A stretch of DNA of 64,000 nt from CAXPZW01 sp964221845. GTDB lineage: Bacteria > Bacteroidota > Bacteroidia > Flavobacteriales_D > Sanyastnellaceae. How positions within the stretch are numbered: the stretch's first letter is position 1; the number at the start of each line of letters is the position of its first letter. The notes under the pieces were generated by a model, which did no database searches, was not told where the DNA came from, and was given only the letters and a program-made list of their open reading frames with translations. Positions 17,022 to 25,000 of this stretch are shown here, piece by piece. The translations under genes and the position numbers were made by a program. The stretch covers positions 67,020-131,019 of the forward strand of contig CAXPZW010000009.1 of the NCBI GenBank assembly GCA_964221845.1, read 5' to 3'.

Positions 17022-17182
17022 CAGGTTCCCTCCCGTGGGCTGCCGGCCCTGCCGCCCCCGCCTCCACCTCGCTGCCCGCATGAAGCGAACGCCCGAAAGC
17101 TCCTTTCTCCACCCATCACTTCCAAACCCATGTACGTTTGACTTTGTGGATGGCCGCGCTCACTTTGTGAATGCCCTTGACA
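17022..17182 (-). repeat. Dispersed element, copy B (inverted relative to the copy at 2574-2741)
   Basis: It is the reverse-complement partner of 2574-2741. The outer 23 bp are identical and the inner 49-bp G-rich block differs at only two positions; the 89-bp middle is diverged. The 21-bp-period pair (CATTCACAAAGT, then CATCCACAAAGT on the minus strand) is kept. The element occupies most of the gap between the divergent trpS and plsC genes and points toward trpS. Confidence 0.85.
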
Positions 17183-17203
17183 CGCTTTTGCCCGCACCTG
17201 CCG

Positions 17204-17211
17204 TACCTTTG
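17204..17211 (+). promoter_or_regulatory. Bacteroidota -7 box for plsC-like gene
   Basis: TACCTTTG lies 10 bp before the GTG start at 17222. A TTG at 17177-17179, inside the repeat copy, is the best -33 candidate although 24 bp away. Confidence 0.5.
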
Positions 17212-17221
17212 GAGCGCAGTT

Positions 17222-17971
17222 GTGAAGGTTATTCTTGCCCCCCTATACTTCCTCTATAAACTGTGGATCGGACTGGTGTTCTGGCTCACGCTGCTGGTGC
17301 TGTACCCCCGGTTCCGCTACTTGCTGGCCAAGCCCGAGCGCTACCCGCGTGCATTTGCCCTGAAGAAAACTTGGAGCCGCATGCTCTCGGCACTCATGGG
17401 TTGCCCGGTGAAGGCTGACTTTCGCGCTGCGTTGCCCGAGGGTCCGTATGTGATTTGCGCCAACCACAGCTCCTACATCGACACGTTTTTCTTTTACCAG
17501 GTCTTCACCGATTACTTCCTGTTCATGGGCAAGGGAGAGTTGTTGAAGTGGCCGCTCTTTGGACTGTTCTTCCGCACCCAAGACATCCCCGTACACCGCG
17601 GCAACTACCGCAAAGCCTACGGTGCATTGGCCCGCGCCGGCCGAGCCCTGCAACGCGGAGAACCCGTTGCCATCTACCCCGAAGGCACCATCCCGCGCGA
17701 CAACCCGCGCATGGCCCGTTTCAAAAACGGGGCGTTCAAAATCGCGATCGATGCGCAAGTACCCATTGTTCCGGTCACCTGGCAAACCAACTGGCGCATC
17801 CTGCGGGATCCACAGCGCTTCTTTGAACCTGCCAGCCCGCAGGCCTCCAAGGTCGTCGTGCATCCCCCCATCTCCACAGCGGGCAAAACCGAGGCCGATT
17901 TGGTAGCTTTACGGGAGGAAGTGTTTGCCGTCATCGACAGTGCCCTTCCCCAGGAATTCCAACGATCGTGA
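17222..17971 (+). CDS. 1-acyl-sn-glycerol-3-phosphate acyltransferase (PlsC-like)
   Basis: The 249-residue product transfers an acyl chain to lysophosphatidic acid in phospholipid synthesis at the inner membrane. It has an N-terminal membrane segment (LYKLWIGLVFWLTLLVLY), the catalytic NHSSYID (H-x4-D, His82 and Asp87), FRTQDIPVHRGNYRKA, and YPEGTIPRDN, the three expected PlsC blocks. GTG at 17222 is chosen because it lies just downstream of a -7 box and begins the membrane segment; the frame is open back to 17171 inside the repeat. Its stop overlaps the next start as GTGA, so it is coupled to the FG-GAP protein gene. Confidence 0.9.
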   Translation: MKVILAPLYFLYKLWIGLVFWLTLLVLYPRFRYLLAKPERYPRAFALKKTWSRMLSALMGCPVKADFRAALPEGPYVICANHSSYIDTFFFYQVFTDYFLFMGKGELLKWPLFGLFFRTQDIPVHRGNYRKAYGALARAGRALQRGEPVAIYPEGTIPRDNPRMARFKNGAFKIAIDAQVPIVPVTWQTNWRILRDPQRFFEPASPQASKVVVHPPISTAGKTEADLVALREEVFAVIDSALPQEFQRS

Positions 17972-19650
17972 GACTCTTTTTGACGTGTCTATTGCTGGCC
18001 TGTTCGGCCGGTGTTTCTGCCCAATCGTTTATGGACGTGGCCGCCGACTTGGGCATTTCCCACATCTACGGTGAATGCGGCAAAGCATCGGGATTGGCCT
18101 TCACCGACTTCAACAGCGACGGACTGGACGACGTCCTGCTGCCTACCTGCAGCGGTTTGCCCATCCGCATCCTGAAGAACACCGGCGGCGGTTTTGTGGA
18201 GTACTTCCACCCCGTGTTGATGGAGAGCGACCACGAGTCCAAATGCATCTTGGTGGTGGACTACGACAACGACGGAGACCGCGACATCCTGGTGGTCAAC
18301 GCCGGGGCACCCAACCAACTGTTCCGCTGCGACGGCACCAATGATTACACCGACGTGTCTGGATTAGCCGGACTCTGGAACGAGGACTACGACTCCTACA
18401 CCGCGTCCTTTGGTGACCTCGACAAAGACGGCGACCTCGACCTCTACATCGGCAACCGCGCCCCTACGGGCATCTGGCAACCCAATCCCTTGTACCGCAA
18501 CAACGGCGACGGCACCTTCACTGAAATCGGTGATGCAGGCGGAGTGTACGACGGCAACGGCGCAGCACTCGCGGTGGGCTTTGTGGACATCGACAACGAC
18601 ACCTGGCCCGACATCTATGTGGCCAACGACAAGCAAACCGGCAACAAGTGCTACCGCAACTTGGGCGACGGCACCTTTGCAGACATCTCTGCCTCCAGCG
18701 AATCGGACTACGAAATGGACGCCATGAGCGTGAGCCTGGTGGATACCAACCAGGACGGCTACTTGGACATCTACGTGACCAACACGCCTACGGGTAACGC
18801 CTTCTTCATCAACGACCAAGACCTGACCTTTACCGAGGTGGCCGAGGACTACGGCTTGACGGTGAACAAAGGCACCTGGGGCGCCATCTTCGTGGACCTC
18901 GATGCCGACGGCGATCAAGACCTCTACGTACCGGCCATGGGCCCCAGCGAAGACCTGTCCAACGATTGCTACAGCGTACAGGACAACGTGTGGACCTTGG
19001 ATGAAACCGCCTTCCCACTGGACGACCGCCCCGGCATGGGCGCAGCCACCGGCGACCTCAACCAAGACGGCAAGCCCGACCTCATTGTCACCAACATGGG
19101 CGCAGAGGCCTACTTCTTTGAAAACACCGGCTCCACCGGGCACTGGATTGAGGTACTGCCCATCGGCACCGCCTCCGGCACCGAAGCGGTGGGCAGCTGG
19201 ATTGAAGTGCATTGCGGTGAGGACGTGTTCCGCCGCTACACGACTTTGGGCAGCAACTTTGCCAGCCAGGACAGCCGCAGCGTGCACATCGGCATTGGCG
19301 ACCACACTGTGATTGACCACTTGGAGGTGCACTTTCCATTGGGCCACATTCAAACCGTGGATGCCCCTGGCATTGATCAGGAGATCGAAGTGGTGGAAGA
19401 CCCTGCAACAGGCATTGTGGAAGCCGCCGCTTTGTGGCCGCTTTCCCCAGCAGGTCCTGCCCGCTGGCAACTCGGCGGGACCGAAACAGCCACCTGGCAA
19501 GTACTCGACCTGTCGGGGCGTGCCGTACTTGTGGGCAGCAAAAACGCCGACCCGTGCGCGGTGGATCTCACCACGCAGCCGGCCGGCGCTTATTTCTTGC
19601 ACGTGCATTCGGGCGGTGCTCGAGCCCACGTGTACCGCTTGGTGCGGTAA
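17968..19650 (+). CDS. Secreted FG-GAP/VCBS repeat protein with ASPIC/UnbV domain and T9SS sorting domain (CRTAC1 family)
   Basis: The 560-residue product has a signal peptide (LFLTCLLLACSAGVSAQ). At least six calcium-binding FG-GAP/VCBS loops follow (DYDNDGDRDIL, DLDKDGDLDLYI, DIDNDTWPDIYV, DTNQDGYLDIYV, DLDADGDQDLYV, DLNQDGKPDLIV), as in an integrin-like beta-propeller. An ASPIC/UnbV domain occupies about 390-470 (GSWIEVHCGEDVFRR to HIGIGDHTVIDHLEVHFP). The last 70 residues look like a T9SS sorting domain. It starts with GTG overlapping the plsC stop by 4 bp. A larger relative lies at 32663-35236. Function is unknown; adhesion or ligand binding is plausible. Confidence 0.87.
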   Translation: MRLFLTCLLLACSAGVSAQSFMDVAADLGISHIYGECGKASGLAFTDFNSDGLDDVLLPTCSGLPIRILKNTGGGFVEYFHPVLMESDHESKCILVVDYDNDGDRDILVVNAGAPNQLFRCDGTNDYTDVSGLAGLWNEDYDSYTASFGDLDKDGDLDLYIGNRAPTGIWQPNPLYRNNGDGTFTEIGDAGGVYDGNGAALAVGFVDIDNDTWPDIYVANDKQTGNKCYRNLGDGTFADISASSESDYEMDAMSVSLVDTNQDGYLDIYVTNTPTGNAFFINDQDLTFTEVAEDYGLTVNKGTWGAIFVDLDADGDQDLYVPAMGPSEDLSNDCYSVQDNVWTLDETAFPLDDRPGMGAATGDLNQDGKPDLIVTNMGAEAYFFENTGSTGHWIEVLPIGTASGTEAVGSWIEVHCGEDVFRRYTTLGSNFASQDSRSVHIGIGDHTVIDHLEVHFPLGHIQTVDAPGIDQEIEVVEDPATGIVEAAALWPLSPAGPARWQLGGTETATWQVLDLSGRAVLVGSKNADPCAVDLTTQPAGAYFLHVHSGGARAHVYRLVR

Positions 19651-19658
19651 TCAAATCA

Positions 19659-20069
19659 TTAGCAGTACTCGTCGTACGCCATCTTGAGGTTGTCCGCGAC
19701 CATTTCGGCGGTGCGGCCCTCAATATGGTGGCGCTCAATCATGTGCACCAACTTGCCGTCTTTGAACAGCGCAATGCTGGGCGAAGAGGGCGGGTACGGC
19801 AACATGTATTTGCGCGCTTGGTCGGTGGCGTCACGGTCCACACCTGCAAAGGTGGTGGTGAGGTTGTCGGGACGTTTGGTGTTATCGAGCGATGCACGAA
19901 CACCGGGGCGCATCATGCCCGCGGCGCAACCGCACACCGAATTGATCACCACCAGGGTGGTGCCTGATTGCTTCAGGGTGTCGTCCACTTGGTCAGGGGT
20001 GACCATTTCGTTGAAGCCGAGCGTTTTGAGCTCGTCTTTCATGGGAGCTACCAGTTCTGGAGGGTACAT
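19659..20069 (-). CDS. Bacilliredoxin (BrxA/BrxB, YphP/YqiW family)
   Basis: Bacilliredoxins remove bacillithiol from S-thiolated proteins, and act as thiol-disulfide reductases. The 136-residue product is full length with a thioredoxin fold and the diagnostic CGC active site (INSVCGCAAGMMRPG, Cys46 and Cys48) instead of CxxC, plus the SSPSIALFKDGKLVHMIERHHIEG segment. It is a single gene with its own likely promoter (TAATTTTG box at 20089-20096). Bacteroidota with bacillithiol are known, but the thiol used by this organism cannot be deduced here. Confidence 0.93.
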   Translation of the reverse strand: MYPPELVAPMKDELKTLGFNEMVTPDQVDDTLKQSGTTLVVINSVCGCAAGMMRPGVRASLDNTKRPDNLTTTFAGVDRDATDQARKYMLPYPPSSPSIALFKDGKLVHMIERHHIEGRTAEMVADNLKMAYDEYC

Positions 20070-20088
20070 GGATTCAAAATTTGTGGTA

Positions 20089-20096
20089 CAAAATTA
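20089..20096 (-). promoter_or_regulatory. Bacteroidota -7 box for the bacilliredoxin gene
   Basis: On the minus strand TAATTTTG matches TAnnTTTG, 19 bp before the start. It adjoins the 3' side of the aspS terminator hairpin. Confidence 0.55.
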
Positions 20097-20123
20097 ACCG
20101 GAACGGCGGGCTGCTGTTCCGGT
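20097..20123 (-). terminator. Hairpin terminator candidate downstream of aspS
   Basis: ACCGGAAC and GTTCCGGT form a perfect 8-bp stem with an 11-nt loop, followed on the minus strand by TAATTTTG, a weak T tract that doubles as the next gene's -7 box. Confidence 0.6.
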
Positions 20124-20156
20124 CAATCGTGAAAATGTGTTGTCAACAGATTTTTC

Positions 20157-21920
20157 CTAGGCCTCGTCGCCTTCTGGAGCGGTCGAGTCCAAGAAGAGTT
20201 CATCGAGTTGCGCTTGGTCAATCGGCGAAGGCGAATTGATCATCACATCGCGGCCCGAGTTGTTTTTCGGGAAGGCAATGAAGTCGCGAATGGTCTCCTG
20301 TCCGCCAACCAGTGCGCACAGTCGGTCAAAGCCCAGTGCCAAACCACCGTGCGGAGGTGCGCCGTATTCAAACGCATCCATCAGGAAGCCAAACTGGCCT
20401 TGCGCCTCTTCTTTGGAAAACCCGAGGTGATCGAACATGAGCGACTGGGTGTCGCGGTCGTGGATTCGGATGGAACCCCCGCCAATCTCAACCCCGTTGA
20501 GCACCATGTCGTACGCGTCGGCGCGCACCGCAGCGGGATCGGTATCCAACAGTGGAATGTGTTCGAGCTTAGGCGAGGTGAACGGGTGGTGCATGGCGTG
20601 GTAGCGCTCGGTGTCCTCGTCCCATTCCAGGAGCGGGAAGTCCACCACCCACAGCGGCTTGTAGTTGTACGGATCGCGCAGGCCGAGCTCGGAGCCCATG
20701 TGCAAGCGCAGTTCATTGAGCATTTTGCGGGTCTTGTCCAGATCGCCGCTCAGCATGAGGATCAAGTCGCCAGGCTTGGCTGCGGCGTGTGCAGCCCATG
20801 CAGCCTGCGCCTCTTGATCAAAGAATTTGTCGACCGATGACTTGAAGGTGCCGTCTTCGTTCACCTTGCAGTACACCAATCCTTTGGCACCGATTTGCGG
20901 GCGCTTGACCCAATCGGTGAGTTTGTCGAGTTGCTTGCGCGTGTAGCCTGCGCAGCCTTCGGCCACGATGCCCAGCACCACCTCGCAGTTGTCAAAGACC
21001 TGGAAGCCTTTGTTTTGGGCCACGGGTGAGAAGTCCACGAACTCCATCCCAAAGCGCAAGTCCGGCTTGTCGGAACCGTATTTCTCCATGGCCTCGTCGT
21101 AGGTCATGCGCGGGAAGTCGCCGAGCTCCACGTTTTTGACCGTCTTGAGCAGGTGACGCACCAAACCTTCAAAGGTGTTCAGCACGTCTTCTTGCTCCAC
21201 AAAGCTCATCTCGCAGTCGATCTGGGTGAACTCGGGTTGGCGGTCGGCGCGCAAGTCTTCGTCACGGAAGCAGCGCACGATTTGGTAGTAGCGGTCGTAG
21301 CCCGAGACCATCAGCAATTGCTTAAAGGTCTGGGGCGACTGGGGCAGGGCGTAGAACTGACCCGGGTTCATGCGGCTGGGCACCACAAAATCGCGGGCAC
21401 CTTCTGGGGTGGACTTGATCAAGTAAGGGGTCTCCACCTCTACGAAATCCACGCCGTCCAAGTACTTGCGGGTTTCCAGGGCCAGGCGGTGACGCAGCAT
21501 CATGTTTTCACGAAGCGGGCCGCGGCGCAGGTCCAAGTAGCGGTATTCCATGCGGATTTCCTCGCCGCCATCGGTGTCATCCTCGATGGTGAAGGGCGGC
21601 AACTTGGCCGCGTTCAACACCTCCAATCCGGTGATGACAATTTCAATATCGCCGGTAGGCATGTTGGCGTTCTTGCTGGAACGCTCAGCCACGGTGCCTT
21701 GCACTTTGATCACATACTCGCGCCCGAGTTTGCGCGCGGCCTCACAGAGTTCGGCATTGGTATCCATGTTGAAGGCCAACTGGGTGATGCCGTGACGGTC
21801 GCGCAGGTCCACGAAGGTCATGCCGCCCAGGTCACGGGCGCGTTGGACCCATCCGCTGAGGGTCACTGTCTGGTTCACGTGCTCCATTCGGAGCTCTCCA
21901 CAAGTATGCGTGCGGTGCAT
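20157..21920 (-). CDS. aspS: Aspartate--tRNA ligase
   Basis: The 587-residue class IIb synthetase charges tRNA-Asp. The N-terminal OB-fold anticodon domain is clear (VTLSGWVQRARDLGGMTFVDLRDRHG), then motif 1, motif 2 (RCFRDEDLRADRQPEFTQID) and motif 3 (GGLALGFDRLCALVGG). It has the bacterial-type GAD insertion in the middle. The start at 21920 begins MHRTHTCGELR as in homologs. A TATCTTCG box on the minus strand at 21945-21952 is a likely promoter. Assignment is secure. Confidence 0.97.
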   Translation of the reverse strand: MHRTHTCGELRMEHVNQTVTLSGWVQRARDLGGMTFVDLRDRHGITQLAFNMDTNAELCEAARKLGREYVIKVQGTVAERSSKNANMPTGDIEIVITGLEVLNAAKLPPFTIEDDTDGGEEIRMEYRYLDLRRGPLRENMMLRHRLALETRKYLDGVDFVEVETPYLIKSTPEGARDFVVPSRMNPGQFYALPQSPQTFKQLLMVSGYDRYYQIVRCFRDEDLRADRQPEFTQIDCEMSFVEQEDVLNTFEGLVRHLLKTVKNVELGDFPRMTYDEAMEKYGSDKPDLRFGMEFVDFSPVAQNKGFQVFDNCEVVLGIVAEGCAGYTRKQLDKLTDWVKRPQIGAKGLVYCKVNEDGTFKSSVDKFFDQEAQAAWAAHAAAKPGDLILMLSGDLDKTRKMLNELRLHMGSELGLRDPYNYKPLWVVDFPLLEWDEDTERYHAMHHPFTSPKLEHIPLLDTDPAAVRADAYDMVLNGVEIGGGSIRIHDRDTQSLMFDHLGFSKEEAQGQFGFLMDAFEYGAPPHGGLALGFDRLCALVGGQETIRDFIAFPKNNSGRDVMINSPSPIDQAQLDELFLDSTAPEGDEA

Positions 21921-21944
21921 GGTTCAGGGGTTGAAATTGCCGGG

Positions 21945-21952
21945 CGAAGATA
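21945..21952 (-). promoter_or_regulatory. -7 box candidate for aspS
   Basis: On the minus strand TATCTTCG matches TAnnTTTG at all but one fixed position, 24 bp before the aspS start. Confidence 0.45.
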
Positions 21953-22073
21953 CCGCCTTTCGGCCCCAATTGAAAATGGGAAGTGCGTCAGAAAATTGCA
22001 CCGCTGCGCGTAGTCCATGCCGGAATGTTGAAGGCCCTTTCGCGGCTGTGATTCACCGGGGCCGTGCAGGGGT

Positions 22074-22081
22074 TATCTTTG
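22074..22081 (+). promoter_or_regulatory. Bacteroidota -7 box for the porU2-type gene
   Basis: TATCTTTG is a perfect TAnnTTTG match 5 bp upstream of the GTG at 22087. It implies a nearly leaderless mRNA or a later start. Confidence 0.6.
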
Positions 22082-22086
22082 CGAGA

Positions 22087-25000
22087 GTGAAGCACCTGGC
22101 CACCCTGGTACTCGGCATTGTGTTCGCTTGCGCGGCGCACGCCCAATTCGGCAACGACTGGATCAACCCAGCGCTGCCCTATTGGTCCTTTCCGGTGGCC
22201 GAAGATGGCGTGGTCGAACTCACCTACCAGGACCTGTTGGACGCAGGCGTACTCGCCGGGCCAGTGCTGTCCGATGAAATCAAAGTCTACCACCGCGGCC
22301 TGCAACAACGCCTGTGGATGGACGATGGCGGCGACAACACTTTTGGCCCCGAAGACCGCTGTTGGCTACTCGGACGCCACAATGACGGTTGGCTGGACGC
22401 CCAAGTCTACGACAACCCCGAAAACCACCTGCACCCCGACTACAGCCTGTTCAACGACACGGCCACTTACTACCTGGCGGTGCACCCGGGCATCCCCGAA
22501 CGCGCAGGCACCCAAACCGCTGCCGGCGCAGACGCCCTCACTCCCGAACCCTTTGGCTGGCACACCAGCACGGTTCAACACACCGCCTCCTACCACATCG
22601 GCCGCCAAGACCAATACGGCATTTCCTTGCCGTGGTACGAATCGGGCGAAGGCTGGGGTGCCCCCCGTTTTGGCTTGGGGCAGACCTTCAACACACCTGT
22701 GCCCACCCCGGGCGCATTCGACGGCCCCGGAATGCCGGACGCTGAAGTGCACGCCGTTTCGGTAGGTGCCTCTTTGGCGCCGGGCAATCCCAACCACCAC
22801 CTGCAAGTGGGTACTGGAAGCACCACCGCGGTGGACACCGCTTCCTACGGCTACCTCGCCAACAAACTGGACTTCACCCTTGGCGGCCCGCTCGGCCCCA
22901 CGACTACCATATGGCACCGCAGCGTGGACGACTTGGGCGTGGTCACCGACTTTCAAGCAGTGGTGTCAGTGGCGGTGCGATACCCGCGGCTGTGGCAAGC
23001 CCCCGAAGGCCTGTTGGAAATGGACGTGCAAGCCGCACCCGGCACGGCCGAAGCTCGCGTGGACGTGCCCGGTTGGGACGGCACCGGGTACGAAGTGTTC
23101 GTGGTGCGCCTGGACCTGCAAACCCGCCTGGAGGTAGATGTGGTGGACGGCTCGGCACGGATGGTGGTGCCTCTGGTGGGGGGCGGCGCTACGTTGTGGT
23201 TTGTGCCGGAATGGGCCATCGCCGCCCCAACAGCGTTGACGCCCGTGAGCAGCACAGGCACGTTTACCGATTTTGAAAACGCCCCGGATTCTGCATTTGT
23301 GATCATCGCCCCGGACGCCTTGATGCCGGCCGCACAGAGCTACGCCTTTTACCGCGAGTCGTTGGGCACACCGGTGATTTTGGCCTCTGCCGAGGAGCTG
23401 TACCACCAATTTGGCGGCGGCGTTTCCAAGCACCCGCTGGCCTTCCGCCGCTTTGCGAACTACCTCATCCAAAACGGGGAGTACGGCCCTGCACACTTGC
23501 TGCTCTTGGGCAAAAGCGTGCACGAGGCCAATGTCTCCAACCAGCTTGGCGGACGCCAAAATCCGGACGTGGATGCGCTCAACTTGCTGCCCACTTGGGG
23601 CTGGCCCGCCAGCGACATCATCTTTACCGCCGGACTCAACGGCACTCAATACCAACCTGCCATCCCCACCGGCCGCCTCGCTGCGCGCAACACCGAGGAG
23701 GTGCTGGACTACTTGGACAAGGTCATCGCCTTCGAAAGCAGTCCACCCGCATCTTGGCAAAAGCGTATCCTGCACTTTGGCGGCGGGGGCAACGCCAACG
23801 AACAGCAGCTGTTCCAAGCCTATTTGGAGTCGTATGAATGGGTGGCCCGCGACAGCCTCTTTGGGGCCGACATCCGCGCGTTCTACAAGGACACCACCGA
23901 CCCCATCCAACTCCAACTCGGCGACAGCATCACCGACTTGATTTCCGAAGGCTGCGCGCTGATGACCTTCTTTGGCCACGCCTCGGCCACAGGGTTCGAC
24001 CAAAACATTGACGACCCCTCCAACTACGACAACGCCGGACGCTATCCACTGCTGATCGGCAACAGTTGCTACACCGGAAACATCCACCTGGCAGACGCCA
24101 ACTCCACTTCTGAACGTTTTACCCGCGCCGCCAATGCCGGAGTGATCGGCTTCATTGCCAAGGGCGACGTGGGCATTCCCGGGTACCTCGACATCTGGAC
24201 CCAAACTTTTTACGACGAGCTCTTCCGCGACAGCTACGGCACCACCATTGGCCGCGCCATGAAAACCGCCGCCGGGGCTGTGGAAGGAGGTGGCACAGTC
24301 AACCTGGCCATCAACACTGCCCTCACCTTTGGCCTGCATGGCGATCCGTCCCTGACCCTGTACCACCGCGAGCACCCTGATTTTGACATCACCCCCACTT
24401 CGGTCTACACTGTGCCCGAGACCATCACCACCCAACTGGATTCCTTTGACGTGTATGTGGTGGTGGACAACCTGGGCCAAGCGCGCAACCTACCTGTGGG
24501 CGTGGAAGTGGTGCGCACCCTGCCCGACGGCTCGGAAATGAGTCAGACCCGCGTGCTGGACCGCGTCTTCTTCCGCGACACTGCGGTGTTCCGCTTCCCT
24601 ATAGAACGCCTGTTGGGCCCCGGCGACAACAGCCTTGACGTCTTCGTAGATTTCCCCGCCAGCTTGGTGGACGAGCTGGACGACACGGGCAACAACACCG
24701 TCACCGATTGGCCCTTCTTTGTGCGCGCTTCCAACGTGCTTCCGGCTTACCCATACGACCACAGCATCCTGCCCGAACCGCCCGAATACCTGGTAGTGGG
24801 CACGGGCGATCCGTTTTTTGAAGGCGGCAACCTGCTCATGGAAATCTCCGACACCCCGGAGTTCACCGGCGCGGTCTGGGAACAAAACATCACCTACGTC
24901 ACCGGTGGTCTTTTTTACTGGGATCCCATCCTAACCTTGGAACCCGGCACCACGTACTTCTGGCGCACCTCGCTGGAACCGGTGCAAGGCGACCCGGATT

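Noticed and set aside
18364..19629. Long antisense open frame opposite the FG-GAP gene
   Set aside because: Calcium-loop repeats rich in GAC and AAC codons leave the opposite strand open; the product is repetitive and not protein-like.
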